Positions 1 through 12,326 of a stretch of DNA of 64,000 bases are shown piece by piece. A program made the position numbers and the translations under genes. How positions within the stretch are numbered: the first letter of the stretch is position 1; the number at the start of each line of letters is the position of its first letter. The notes beneath the pieces were generated by a model that saw nothing but the letters and a program-made list of their open reading frames with translations, was not told the origin of the DNA and did not search any database. This DNA comes from Mercurialis annua (Eukaryota > Streptophyta > Magnoliopsida > Malpighiales > Euphorbiaceae), in the NCBI RefSeq assembly GCF_937616625.2, contig NC_065570.1:46305665-46369664 (forward strand), read 5' to 3'.

Positions 1-418
1 AGAGGGACACAAGCCCATACACCCAAGGGATACGCAATCTGAAACGACAACTGCTCACCTTACCAAAAAGTACTTGCGGATCTGGAACTCCGGAATGGAT
101 CCCGGAGCCGAAACCCAAAAATTACTCTTATCCTACGGTTCACCCAGATCCTGTGCTCGCATCTGACATCCGGATATATCATTTGCCGTCGTATATGGGA
201 ACGTCGGATTTAGGGATGGCAGACGTCGGCAAAGACACTACACGGCAGATGGCAAAAGAGAAAGGCACTCTGCCAGGTGGACCGGGAAGGTTAGCCGGAG
301 ACAGTCCCCGAACCCCCATAGCTCCGGGGGCAACCGGGAGATCTAAAATCTTCTTCCAAGGCTCTGGTAGTCCGACATCCACACCGAAGTGGGATTGAAC
401 CAAGACTTTTAGGAAGCT
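1..418. other. Leader region of a decayed Ty3/gypsy element, no clear gene
   Basis: This GC-richer stretch precedes a gag pseudogene. Open frames of about 75-80 codons run on both strands, but none resembles a known domain. Its base composition matches the gag fragment that follows and differs from the AT-rich DNA after about 1250. I therefore take it as upstream retrotransposon sequence cut by the window edge. Confidence 0.4.
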
Positions 419-1195
419 ATGTACCGCACGATGGACGGGGCAATGAGACGTTTTCGGGAGGAAGTGACCATCATGGTCAAGGAGGCAACCGAATCAATCA
501 TATCACAAACACCCAACGAAAAGAACCGAGACGGTGACGGAGGACGAGTGAGCGAAGGAGAGAAGACACCTCGCGGTATTGATGGCCCGGAAGGAAAGGA
601 ACCGGAAGTGCTCGAAGTAGGAGACGACGAGAAGGAGGAAGCAGGCACACCGACCCCAAGAAGATCGGAAATAGGAACGGAAAATGTAGACTTGAAGGAG
701 GTACAAAGGCTCATATCGGAAGCAATGTAGAAGACCGTGAATGAAAAGTCAAGAGAAAACGTCTAGACTAGCAGTATGACAGAAGGAAAGTCACCTTTGG
801 TGGCGAGTGTGTTATCCGAGAAGTGGTCGGAGAGACTCAGGATACCTAATTTCGACAACTTTGACGGAACTGGCTGTCTGAAAAGCTATGTCATGAAGTT
901 CTACAACAAGATGATCCTCTTGGATATCACGGACGTGATACTTTGCAAAACTTTCCCAACTACGTTGAGCGACACAGCGCAACGATGGTACAATGGGTTG
1001 AAATCCGGATCAATCGCCACTTGGAGGCAGCTGAACCAAGAATTTGTGATAAGATTCTTCACGAACATTCCACCCAAGAAAAGCTCAGAAAAACTCTACA
1101 TTTGCATGCAAGGCGAGGGAGAGACGCTTCGGGCGTACATCGAAAGATTCAGTAATGAGGCCATGAAGATCGATGTCACGATCCAAATTATTAAG
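419..1195 (+). pseudogene. Gag fragment of a Ty3/gypsy (Tat-like) retrotransposon
   Basis: One reading frame runs through this region, broken by TAG codons at 728-730 and about 35 bases further on. The second half, from the ATG at 776, is a recognisable retrotrans_gag capsid domain. It has the FDGTG motif, then a segment on the pattern CKTFPTTLSDTAQRWYNGL, then SIATWRQLNQEFVIRFF and ETLRAYIERF. This wording is typical of Tat-lineage gag. The 419-730 part is charged and corresponds to the variable N-terminal region. No zinc knuckle, protease or polymerase follows, because similarity stops near 1195 where an LTR piece of another family begins. Dead remnant; lineage assignment moderate. Confidence 0.75.
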
Positions 1196-1890
1196 CCGCG
1201 ACCGGTGCTCGGGAATGGGAGTGGTAGCTCCAAAACCCGTAGCAAGCCTAATATCACTATAAATTTTTCGCAAATAAAATATATTATTATATTTAAAACG
1301 TTTCCAGAAAACTCATTTAAACGTTGTGTTTATAAATATCAAAATCTCATATTAGTTTTCTGAAACTAATGCAAAACGATTCGTAGAAACCATGGTCTTA
1401 CAAAGCGATATCCCATATCTAGCACTGCCCTGTTTCTAGTCATAATCACGCCCACTTATGGCAATTGGCGTAGGAATCAAACGGATAAAACACCATCTTT
1501 AATATCATTTATAAGTCGTATCAGAGTTTATAACATGAAATACCGTTTAAAATCAAATTATAAGTCTTATAATGACACCTACTGATTACTGCTGCTCTAT
1601 AGAAATTCGTACTTTGTGCAAGTCCATAAGACTTCCGACACAAAGAGGATGGTCTGTCTGATCCGACTCTGATTACCTAAAAACTTCAATGGTGAGGGGT
1701 CAGTATTTGGGGAAAATACCGAGTGAATTTACGTTTACAGATGGTATTATCATCAAATTCATATAAACATCTAACATACTATAAAATACTTGAATAATAA
1801 ATTCATAGATCAAATATCAAACAACACACAAACATACGATCTGATTGAAACCTTAATCCAAAGATTCCTAAGAAACCAACTACAGAGTCT
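1196..1890 (-). mobile_element. Degraded LTR remnant related to the 26.9-37.9 kb chromovirus
   Basis: Positions 1210-1252 match, on the minus strand, the terminal 75 bp of the intact chromovirus LTR at 37860-37929: the shared core is the complement of a segment containing ACCCGTAGCAAGCC. AT-rich sequence in the style of that LTR continues with decreasing similarity to about 1.7-1.9 kb. The outer end is approximate. The minus orientation agrees with the integrase scrap at 4068-4270, so both could be parts of one old element. Confidence 0.55.
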
Positions 1891-2024
1891 AATGAGTTTA
1901 CTTATAACAACATCTAGACCGGGAACTAAGCCACCGTCTCCACATATCTGTGCTGGGTCTCTGGGCCGGGAACAATGCCACCGTCGCCACAACTTGTAAA
2001 AGGTTCAATTAATTTTATTGTTTT

Positions 2025-2717
2025 CTAGATATAAACCCTAGATTGATAGATTTTAGCTTTCATCTATTCGTTCTTGGATTATTTTCAGTATTGTCTCGTC
2101 GATTACGATTAGTTAACTTTCGAACCCAGTTTATATCAGTTTCATATTCAATATTCAATTTAATCTCAGAATAAATTCTTTAATTATTGCTTTAAGTCTT
2201 TTACTTATTATGTCTAGCTAAACTCTTCGTTGGGGATTATTAATTGGAATTATGATTGTTTAATTGAATTGGATTTATGGATTTTTTTTCTTGATACATT
2301 TTAATTATTGTGCTTAATGCTTAGCCTAAACTGATCACTTAGCCTATGCCATATGTTTTAGTTTTAACTCGAGAGAGTAAAATTGAAATAGAACAATATA
2401 ATTAAGAACACATGAGTTAATTGTGCGAGAGTGAATTAACGAGTGCGTGTTCTTTGGATTCTCTTCATAATCATTTAATTAATTAATACTTAGGTTAATC
2501 ATTGAGCGAGAGTGAATGATTAAGCTATTATCAGTTAGTTTTATGTTTTTGCTTGTAGTTGCTCGAGAGAGAATTTTAGGTGCCTTCGATTAGTCTGAAC
2601 CATATCAGAACAATATAATTCATAACTCAAATCAAGCAAACAGCATAACGAAGATTATTAATCCCTACTTTTCTCATTATTATTAAACATCATTTTAATT
2701 ACAGCTTAGTTTACTTA
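2025..2717 (+). repeat. LTR/leader fragment of a gypsy family, shared with 61.57-62.04 kb
   Basis: About 460 bp (2030-2490) closely matches 61565-62040. Shared landmarks are an AACCCTAG start, a CTTCGTT-GGGATTATTAATT block, AGCCTAAACTGATCACTTAGCCTA and a GTGCGAGAGTGAATTAACGAG segment. The sequence continues beyond the CACTA insertion into 3890-4030, which includes TCTCTGTGGGTACAAT. That type of sequence is seen in leaders of Tat/Athila-like elements. No coding capacity. Confidence 0.6.
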
Positions 2718-3886
2718 CACTACTAGAAAACTGTCAATTAGTGACGAATTTTAGCGACGGATTTGAAATCCGTCGCTAAAATCAAATCCTCAAAAAAATT
2801 GGCGGGATTCCTCCCGCCAACTTTAGCGACGGAAATTCCGTCGCTAAAATGGCGGGACAAACCCCGCCAATTTTTTTTCGCTTTTAGCGAAAGATTTCAA
2901 AATCTGTCGCTAAAAGTGTTACATTTAGAGACGGTTTTCAGAATCCGTCGCTAAATGCTTACTTTTAGCGACGGATTCCAGAATCCGCCGCTAAATGCTT
3001 ACTTTTAGCGACGGATTTCAGAATCCGTCGCTAAAAGTATTAATTCTATTAAAAAAAACAATTATTTATTTAAAATATATTTATTTGTTAAAAAATATTT
3101 ATTTATTAATAAAATATTTATTAATAAAATATTTGTTTATTAATAAAATATTTATTTATTAGAAAATATTTATTTATTAAAAAATCAATTATGTATAAAA
3201 AATAATTATTTATTAAAAAAATAAATATTTGTAAAAAAATAATAATTTATATAAAATAATAATTTATTAAAAAATTACTATTTATTAAAAATTTATTATA
3301 TTAGAATGCGATAATAAAGTGTAAAAGTAATAATTTGTTATTTTTATTTAAAATAATTATTAGAAAAATAATTTATTAATTATTTATTTAAAAAATAATT
3401 ATTTTATAATGTGGTTGTTAATTGCGGGAGTAAATATTCGTTCCTTTTAGTTATATTTAAATACAAGATACATAGATATGTATCAGGAATTTGAGTTGGA
3501 TAAGATGGAGTTACGCGCAGGGGAACTAGAAGGTTAAAGAGGTTTGACTGAGAGCAATTGAAGGATGGGTTACCTACTGGGAAGTTTGCGAAAATTACCG
3601 GAGGATGATGATAGGTTACCTATCGCAGGTGGGTGGGTGACCGTGGGCTGTAGATTAAATAATATTTTATTTTTAGCTTTAATTAAAAAAATTAATTTTA
3701 TTTTTTAAAAAAAAAATTAGTGACGGATTAAAATCCGTCGCTAAATCCGTCGCTAATTTTTTCTTCCCGTAGCTAAATGATTTAGCCACCAGAAATATAG
3801 CGACGGATTAAATCTGTCGCTAATTCATCGCTAAAGCCATTTAGCGACGGAAAAATATGTCGCTAAATGACAGATTTCTAGTAGTG
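2718..3886. mobile_element. Nonautonomous CACTA transposon, 1169 bp
   Basis: The left end reads CACTACTAGAAAACTGTCA and the right end is its inverted counterpart, finishing in TTTCTAGTAGTG. The 3-bp direct repeat TTA flanks both ends (2715-2717 and 3887-3889), as expected for CACTA elements. Both subterminal regions are packed with inverted copies of TTTAGCGACGGATT, probable transposase-binding repeats. The centre (3050-3420) is AT-rich and non-coding. It has no transposase, so an autonomous partner would be needed for movement. It sits inside the LTR/leader fragment of an older gypsy element. Confidence 0.9.
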
Positions 3887-3889
3887 TTA

Positions 3890-4060
3890 ATTTACATTAG
3901 TTTAATTCTGTCTTTTAATTTAATCAAACAAACAAAATTATCTTTTCGACTATCCAAATCGAGTCTCTTAACTGGTTGTCTTTAGAAGCTTTCTCTGTGG
4001 GTACAATATCTGGACTTCGATGTCTATATTACAAGTATGGCTACGTATGCTTGCATATTT
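3890..4060 (+). repeat. Continuation of the gypsy leader after the CACTA insertion
   Basis: Sequence resumes directly after the TTA duplication and includes the CTGTGGGTACAATATCTGGA stretch typical of leaders of large gypsy elements. It ends where the minus-strand integrase fragment begins. Confidence 0.4.
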
Positions 4061-4067
4061 TTACCAA

Positions 4068-4270
4068 CACCTTGATCGGTAAGAAGTGAGCTGACTTGGT
4101 CAAACGGTCAACAATTACCAAAATCGAATCATACCCCTGCCGAGTACGTGGTAAACCAACCACAAAATCCATGGCAATCCGCTCCCACTTCCACTATGGA
4201 GTAGGTAGTGGTTGCAAATAGCCAAACGGCCTCTGATGTTCCAACTTTACCTCCAGCCAAGTCAAACACT
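4068..4270 (-). pseudogene. Integrase fragment of a Ty3/gypsy chromovirus
   Basis: On the minus strand this encodes part of a chromoviral integrase core: [17 protein letters not shown], then [16 protein letters not shown], then [15 protein letters not shown]. It contains the first catalytic Asp region (MDF). The same stretch in the intact element at 33,500-33,690 is very similar. A TAG at 4195-4193 interrupts the frame before WKWER, and nothing recognisable extends either side. Short dead scrap; family assignment is secure. Confidence 0.85.
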
Positions 4271-4319
4271 AAACATGCATAAAGAGTATCTTTAAAGAAT
4301 CTAATACGCATTTCATGTT

Positions 4320-5474
4320 ATGTAGAATATTTTGTGATTTTATGAAATAAAATTCTGTTATTTCTGCATTTTTCTTGTGTTTCTGCCTTTTTTTTATTCT
4401 GTAGAACGATGATTGGTTGCTGAATTATTGAAATGTTACAGTGTTTTTTATTTTATGTTGACATTATGTTGATATCAACTGATTTTTTTAATTTTAACAT
4501 TGACAAATAAGATAATATTGTCTGTGAAATAAACTAAAAAAATTAAATTAAATTAAATTGAGACTAGATAATGATATGGTAGCATCGGAGAAGAAGACAA
4601 ATAATGAAGTTGAATTACTGTAATATTACAATGTTGACATTGTGTTGATTTTCGGTTGATATTTTGTTGATTTTAGCATTGGTGAAGAAGACAATAATGA
4701 TGTTAAATTATTGTAATGTTACAATGTTGATCTTATGTTGATATTATGTTGATATATGTTGATATTTAGTTGATTTTAACATTAACGAAAAAGAACACAT
4801 TACATGTGAAATAAAATAAAACATTTAAAATTGAATTGAAAAAATTAAAAATAAGTGTAAAAAAAGATTGAAAACTTTAAATTAGTTAGTTTATTATATA
4901 TGTTGATTTTGTGTTGATTTCAAGTTAATATCAAAATTGACGAAAAACATCAACAGTAAAAAAAAAGTTAAAATCCAAAAAAAAAAATCAAAAAGATCAA
5001 AAAAATTAAAATAAAAATAAAAATAAAATATGTGATAAATATTAAGTGCAGGAATATAATGATGAAAAAAATAATCAAAAATGATGAAAGAAAATGTTGG
5101 AAAATGGGAGTTAATATTAAAAGTAAATTTTTTTTTCAAAAAGTAGTATAAAAGAAAAGAAAGTTGGTATGAAATGTAAAGATTTAGAAGAGGTAGAAAA
5201 AAGTAAATGTTTAAAAAAAACAGTATTTCATATAAAAATCCCTTTTAATTTTTCACTTGAGACAGTCTATTTGAATAATTGTTTAATTTTATTTTATTTT
5301 GAGATTTTTTTGCCATCCACGGCTTTATATGTGCTAATCTACTCATCATTTTATCTAAAAACAATAATGAAGTTATGATTTTTGAATTCAACTAAAAATC
5401 GCAACAATTAAATTGATTGGAAAAAATTTATCTAAAATTACAACAAAATATTGAAATATGATGACATTTTTACA
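4320..5474. other. Gene-free AT-rich stretch with degenerate GTTGAT repeats
   Basis: From 4440 to 4930 the motif ATGTTGATATT or GTTGATTTTAGC recurs irregularly, suggesting a decayed minisatellite. From 4940 to 5160 it is A-rich simple sequence. I see no coding region. Confidence 0.5.
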
Positions 5475-5483
5475 AAATTTAAA

Positions 5484-5898
5484 GGTTTAATCACCAAAAA
5501 ACCTCCGACCTTTTAACCCCTTTTCACTTGCACCCTGACATTGCAATTTTGTCTATATCACCCTAATTCGCACCTTTCGTTTCCAATTACACCCTAAAAA
5601 CTGAATCGACCCTTTTTCACTAGAAAAAAGCCAATTTGATCCTTCACTTTTTGTACAAAATGTCAATTTGATCCTTCACTTTTAGTATATTAAATACTTT
5701 TCAGAAAATAAATTAAAAATAAAGGATCAAATTGATATTTTTTTTCTAGTAAAAAAAGGTTAATTTAGTTTTTTAGGGTGTAATTGGAAACGAAAGGTGC
5801 GAATTAGGGTGATAGATAAAATTGCAACGTCAGGGTGCAAGTAAAAAGGGGCTAAAAAGTCGGGGGGGGGGGGGGGGGGGGGGGTTGGTGATTAAGCC
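5484..5898. mobile_element. Foldback MITE with 9-bp target duplication (Mutator-like)
   Basis: The arms at 5484-5640 and about 5745-5898 are imperfect inverted repeats; the outer ends read GGTTTAATCACC and GGTGATTAAGCC. A perfect 9-bp direct repeat AAATTTAAA flanks the element (5475-5483 and 5899-5907), the length typical of Mutator insertions, although the motif is simple. The right arm holds an uninterrupted run of 23 G at 5862-5884 that is absent from the left arm. No coding capacity. Confidence 0.8.
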
Positions 5899-5907
5899 AA
5901 ATTTAAA

Positions 5908-7455
5908 TTACAACTACACGTTTGGATTTATTTTACTGTTAAGCCACAACAAGATAGTTATCATGATGCTAGAATATATTATAGGTAGTTAAAAGATATT
6001 ACTAATTTTGAACACAATCATTTCATAAAAATTACAATACTGTAGAAAACGCTATGCCCACGCACCAAAGTATTTGCAGATACATGAGAACAACAATAAT
6101 AATGCACAAGTGTTTGACTGGCCTTACGTACCCGATCTTCAAGTCATTGCTTTATGAAAGCCGTAATGGAAGGAAAAAAAATCCAGAGACTTTGTGGACT
6201 TTAAACCTAAACCGGGCATTTAGTTTTGTAAATTTGAAAATTTGTTTTATTTACAAAAATCTAACTTCAGAATAATAAGTTAAAAGTCTTATTTCAGTGC
6301 TCATTAAAGCTTATATTCTCACTTTTGTATTTTATTTTAAGTTCTGTTCAAGTAGATAATTTAAAAAACAGTTTCAAATGTTTTTAAAAATATGTCTTAC
6401 AATCATACGTTTCAAAACCCAAACTTTAAAACATTTTCTAACGATTTCAAATATTTTAAAAAGTTTAAATAATATATTTTTTATAAATTTAAAAAGTACG
6501 AATACAAATATTTAAAATTGAAAATTAAAAAAATTAGATTTTAAAATTTGAGTATTGTTTAGAAATAAAGTTAGAAATGAAAATTCCATTTAGTTTTCCG
6601 GTAAATATTATCCACACAACTAGAACCATAATGCACGGCATAGGCCTAAAAAAGTCTTAATACTTATTTTTGATGAATAAAAAGTCTTAATACTTATCAA
6701 ATTTTGATTCTTCTTTTGGCAATTGAATCATTCAAACTTTCTTTTTATCTGCTGCATCCCAAAGTATAAAAAAGATGAAATGATATATAAAATGAAATTT
6801 AGTTCTTTAACATCTTTCATAAAAAATTAGTAGAAATTAAAACATCATAAAAATCTCAAGAAAAGTCTTACTAATTAAATAAAAGAAAATATGATTGGTT
6901 CATAATAATTTCATAAGTAAATGAATACAAATTCTAGAATTTATTAAATTTAAATATTTAATAGAGGAAATTAAAATTTAATTAATTCCTAAATAGCTAA
7001 AATACTACAAAAATAATACTCAAAAGTAATTAATAAATAAAAAAGATTATTTAGGTATTTTTACTTTATTTTTTAATATCTTAATCAGTAACTATTTGAA
7101 TTTTTAATTTAATTAATGTTGTATAAAATTTATTAAACTCTTAGAAACGTTATGATGAAATTTTAAAATTACTTCTATAAAGCCATCAAATTAGAAGAAG
7201 TATTAGAACAATATCTATAGAATGTTCACAATTTCATTTAATTAACTAAAATGATTATGAACTGGAAAAATAAAAGTATGGACATGGAGTCAAGTTTTTT
7301 TGTAAACTTTTTCCGCAACTAAAAATCAATTAACATGGTATGAAGATAAATTAAAGGGACTAAATTGTCTTCAAATGAAAATAAAATTCAAATTTCAATT
7401 TTCAATGTAAAGACCAAGTTAGGAGGATCTTGCACTCCATGCATAAGCATATTTT
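5908..7455. other. Intergenic AT-rich DNA upstream of the receptor kinase
   Basis: Mostly A/T-rich sequence with no credible open frames. Short frames around 5950-6280 have no recognisable motif. The last several hundred bases should contain the promoter of the kinase gene. Confidence 0.5.
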
Positions 7456-7460
7456 TGGGC

Positions 7461-7470
7461 TATAAATAAA
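7461..7470 (+). promoter_or_regulatory. TATA box of the LRR receptor kinase gene
   Basis: TATAAATAAA lies 61 nt upstream of the start codon at 7522, a plausible distance for a plant gene with a short leader. No other TATA-like motif with a G/C-bounded context is nearer. Confidence 0.6.
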
Positions 7471-7521
7471 GCATATAATTCACTTGTAATAACTCATACC
7501 ACCAAACAGCAATTCAAGAAA

Positions 7522-10500
7522 ATGAGTTATATTCTCTCCCATTTAATACACATCTTATTATTAGCTACCCTACTTCTTGTATCTTTCGAACCCAAATGTT
7601 CCTTGTTGGTCAAGACTGCTGCCCTAAGCCTTGACACAGACAAGGAAGCCTTGCTGGCACTCAAATCTCAGATTAGCTTGGAACCACCCTCTAATTTATT
7701 TTCTTCATGGAACCCTAATAACTCGTCGCCTTGCAATTGGACAGGAGTTGTCTGCAACAGACTCGCCGACAGAGTTGTTGGTGTCGATCTGTCTAGCGCA
7801 GACCTTTTTGGGTCGGTTAGTCCTTATATTGGCAATCTCTCATTCCTTGAGACACTGAAGCTTCAGAATAATCAACTTACTGGTGCAATTCCTGATGAAA
7901 TTTGCAATCTTTTTCGGTTGAGAGTGATGAATATGAGCTTCAATAGCTTGCAAGGTTCGATCTCGTCCAACATAAGCAAGCTTTCGGAGCTCAGAATACT
8001 CGACTTGTCAATGAATAAGATTACAGGAAAAATTCCTGAAAAACTCACAACTCTTTCCAATCTCCAAATTCTCAACTTGGGGCGAAATGTTCTTTCAGGT
8101 CCAATTCCACCATCCATAGCAAATCTTTCAGCACTAGAAGATTTGATTTTAGGCACTAATACTCTTAGTGGCGGTATTCCAAGTGATTTAAGCAGACTCC
8201 GTTATCTCAAAGTCCTCGATCTCACCATAAACAATCTCACTGGTGCAGTTCCGTCAACCATCTATAACATGTCCTCACTGGTTGATATTGCCCTAGCTTC
8301 TAACGTATTATGGGGTAAAATTCCTAGTGATGTTGGGGTTACACTTCCAAATCTTTTAGTTTTCAATTTGTGCTTCAATAAGTTCACTGGTACAATTCCT
8401 AGTTCTTTGCATAATCTCACCAACATAAAAGTCATTCGGATGGCATCTAATCTTCTTGAAGGAACCGTCCCTCCAGGTTTAGGAGATCTTCCATTTCTAG
8501 AGATGTACAATATCGGTTATAATAAAATTGTTAGTCCTGCTGGAGATAATAATGGCATTGACTACATCATCAATTCTTTAACCAATAGCACCCGCCTCAA
8601 GTTTCTTGCGTTCGACGGAAACTTTTTTCCCGGTATCATTCCGGATTCTGTCGGCAATCTTTCGAAGGATCTGTCGAAACTGTACATGGGACAAAATATG
8701 ATTTCTGGTGGCATACCAACCTCAATTGGTAATCTTAATAGCTTAACTTTGTTAAACATAAGCTATAATTCGCTCAACGGTTCAATTCCAAATGAAATTG
8801 GCGAACTCAAGAACCTGCAAATGTTGAGTTTGGCTAGGAATCAACTTTCTGGCAGTATTCCAGATTCTCTTGGTAATCTTCAAAAGCTGAACCAAATGGA
8901 TTTATCAAGAAATGAATTGGTGGGTGGAATATCAAATAATTTTGGGAATTTCCATAGCATGCTCTCCATGGATTTATCCTCCAATTATCTCAATGGAAGC
9001 ATACCTAGAGAAATTCTCAATCTCCCAAGTTTGAGCAAGATCCTGAACCTGTCAAACAACTTGTTAACAGGAAATTTATTACAAGACATTGGTCTTCTGA
9101 AAGGTGTTGTCAGCATTGATGTCTCCAAAAATAAGTTGTCTGGTGAAATTCCAAGCTCAATCAAAAACTGTGAGAGCTTGGAGGAATTGTACATGGCCAG
9201 AAACTCATTTTCAGGTCCTATTCCTGCTTCCTTAGGGGAGATGAAAGGTCTAGAAATCGTCGACCTTTCGTACAATAATCTCTCTGGTTTCATTCCTCCA
9301 GATCTTGAAAAGCTGCAAGCCCTTCAGTTGTTGAATCTTTCCTTCAATGACCTGGAGGGATCAATTCCATGTGGTGAAACATTTAAAAACCTTTCAATAG
9401 TCCATTTACAAGGCAACAAAAAGATTTCGGCTTGTCTGAATCCTGGTAGTCGTAGACGTAAAAACAGCCGAGTTAAAATTTCTATCATCATTGTCGCTGC
9501 CGCAGCAACATTAGGGTTATGCATTTCTGTCGGCTACTTTCTCTTTATGAGGAGAAGAAAAGCGAAAATAGCTGTTGGATCTAATAACTTGATAAGCAAG
9601 CAACATCAAATTGTCTCGTATCATGAACTCCGGCGAGCAACTGATAACTTTAACCTTCAAAATTTGATTGGAACAGGCGGATTTGGATCAGTGTTCAAAG
9701 GGTTTCTTACAGATGGTTGTGCTGTTGCAGTTAAAGTTCTTGACATCAAACAGAAAGGATATTGGAAAAGCTTTGAAGCTGAGTGTGAAGCTTTAAGAAA
9801 TGTCAGGCATCGAAATCTTGTTAAGTTGATCACATCCTGCTCGAGCATAGATTATAAAAATGAAGAATTCCTGGCTCTGGTTTATGAGTATTTAAGTAAT
9901 GGGAGCTTGGAAGACTGGATAATGGGGAAGATGAGGAAAGAAAATGGAGACGGACTAAATTTTATAGAGAGACTGAATGTGATCATCGACGTTGCCGCTG
10001 TCATGGATTACCTGCACTATGACTGTGAACCGCCGGTGGTGCATTGTGATTTGAAGCCGAGCAATGTTCTTATAAATGAAGACATGACTACTAAGGTAGG
10101 CGATTTCGGGCTTGCTAGGTTTCTGATGGACAAACTTGGTGCTCAAGCTTCCATCAGCTCAACCCATGTTTTGAAAGGTTCCATAGGATACATTCCCCCA
10201 GGTAAACAATGTTCTTAATTACTATTTATTTTTAACAAATGAATTACCAATAACTATAATAAAATTAACAAATTTATTATCGAATTCGGTATTATATAAT
10301 TTATTTATTCGATTGAATAAATTATATATTTTCTACTTCGACATATATAATTGACACAAATTATAAAATTTAATAGCAAACTGTCAATTTTTTTTTAATT
10401 AAGAATGTATTTTTGTTGTTGTTAAAAAAAAGTTAGATAATATCCATGATTAATAAATGATGCAGAGTATGGTCTAGGGGTGAAACCATCAACTGCTGGA

Positions 10501-10809
10501 GATGTATACAGCTTTGGAGTGATGATACTCGAGTTATTCACCGGCAAGAGCCCGACTAGTGATAGTTTTAAGGACGAACAAGATCTTGTTAGATGGGTGC
10601 AATCCTCCAATTTGATGCAAGTTCTAGACCCTCATCTCTTGCTACTTGAAATTCACCATGATTGTATGATCACAATTCTTGAAGTTGGATTATGTTGCAC
10701 CGCAGATTCTCCTGATAGGCGCATCAGCATGAGAAATGCTCTCTCCAAGCTCAAAGGAGCTAGAGACACCCTTCTTAACTATGTTCATAAGCCAACTATT
10801 TCACCATGA
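7522..10809 (+). CDS. LRR receptor-like kinase, subfamily XII, non-RD
   Basis: Two exons (7522-10201 and 10466-10809; GT-AG intron of 264 nt) encode 1007 aa. In order: signal peptide (about 1-30), LRR N-cap with paired Cys (about 38-80, DKEALLALKSQI ... CNWTGVVC), about 20 plant-type LRRs (about 80-625), one membrane span (about 652-676) followed by RRRK, and a kinase (about 710-1000). The kinase has the GTGGFGSVFKG loop, AVKVL lysine, VHCDLKPSN catalytic loop and DFGLA. The Arg before the catalytic Asp is Cys, so it is a non-RD kinase, as in Xa21, FLS2 and EFR. The intron splits the GYIPPEYG segment, the usual place in this subfamily. Family knowledge suggests a plasma-membrane immune receptor for a microbial ligand; the ligand cannot be read from sequence. 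No stops or frameshifts seen. Confidence 0.93.
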
Positions 10810-12216
10810 TTAAAATACAGTTTATTCATAGGCTCATAGTTTATGTTGTATGGAAATTAAACAATTTAACAATTTTACGTTTTAGAGTTTTATTTTTCAT
10901 TTTAAGATTGCTTTTGAAACTCAAAAAAAATTATATTTGTAATCTATCCTTAAAAAATTATCTTTTTGTTGTTTTTATTTCAGTGTTTAGTAGGAATATC
11001 CATAAATATAGTATGCATGCACTCGATCTACTTAAGAAAAGTTCACCTAAGAAATAAAACATAAAATTTTCATTTCAATTTGTGTAATATTTAGTCCATA
11101 AGAGAGATGATCGTTAATCTGTATCTGCATTGCAATGTATTAAAATAAAAAAATATACAGCACATGATCCACCATGCATTCTTCCAATTATTCTTATTCT
11201 ACGAAGGCCAAATCCACTTTATCATTTTCCCACTTGTTAACAGTGACGGCAACTGAACACACGTGTAGTAATTCATCTATTATACACTTTTCGTCCCACA
11301 AAGATAAGTCAAGTTTCTATTTTGGGCGTGACAAAATACAAGTCAAGTTTCTATTTTAGTTTAATTAGTTAAGTTGAAATGTCAATTTTATCCTTCATTA
11401 ATTACAATCACTTATCTCATATTCTCTTAATTATCAATAATTGTCACATAATCCAATATAAAAATTAAGAACTAATTTAATTTTTTAAAATTTATATGTA
11501 ATCTCAACAAACAATTGATGTTTTTAAAGTATCCTATTTAACAATTTAATTACATGTGATTTGAAGGCTATAAATCATGTAACCATATAATTACAGTAGT
11601 ACAATATCCCTAATCATACATTTATCCCTATGTCTAAGATTGATTTTATTAATGTTAATTCGATTTGTTAATTTAAACCTAAGGGTGTCTATGTGAGATT
11701 GATTTTATTTATTTACCATATTAAATGCATGTACAACCGAATAATTACAAGTTAATTAATCCTAAAATGTCTAAGCTAATTTGATTGAATTAATTAGTCA
11801 AGTTAAACTAAATATTTACTAACCTAAAACTAATTATGAAAATATGTAAAAAATGGGTGATAAAATAAGGCTAAAAATTACAATATGCAAAAATAAAAAT
11901 AAACGTAAGTCTAAAATTGATTTTAATGTTTGTTGTCAAATAATTTAATTAAAATACAAAATAAAGTCGGAATGTCTAAGTGAGGTTAATTTAAATTTAA
12001 ATTACCGTCTTTAATGCCTATACAGCCAATAATTATATTTTCGAATTAAATCCTAATTGTTACTAATTGAATTAATTTTAATTAAAAATATTAAATTATC
12101 TAACTTAAACACTAACCTAAATTAATTACTTAAAATTAAAAATAAACATGCATCAGAATCTTCCATTATATCACAATTACACTTTTACAATTTACAAATA
12201 GAAATAAAAAAATTAG

Positions 12217-12218
<2 letters not shown>
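10810..12218. other. Gene-free AT-rich stretch
   Basis: Probably the 3' flank of the kinase gene, then low-complexity sequence. At 11285-11365 there is a Stowaway-like scrap (TTCGTCCCACAAAGATAAGTC) with AAGTCAAGTTTCTATTTT in two tandem copies. From 11580 to 12120, phrases such as GTCTAAGATTGATTTTATTAATG and CCAATAATTA recur imperfectly, hinting at old local duplication. No gene seen. Confidence 0.4.

Positions 12219-12278
<60 letters not shown>
12219..12278. repeat. (AT)30 microsatellite
   Basis: An uninterrupted dinucleotide run of 60 bases. Confidence 0.97.
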
Positions 12279-12280
<2 letters not shown>

Positions 12281-12326
12281 GTAAGTGTGAGTTGGGTCCG
12301 AGAGCCCAACCCACCTCACAAGAATA

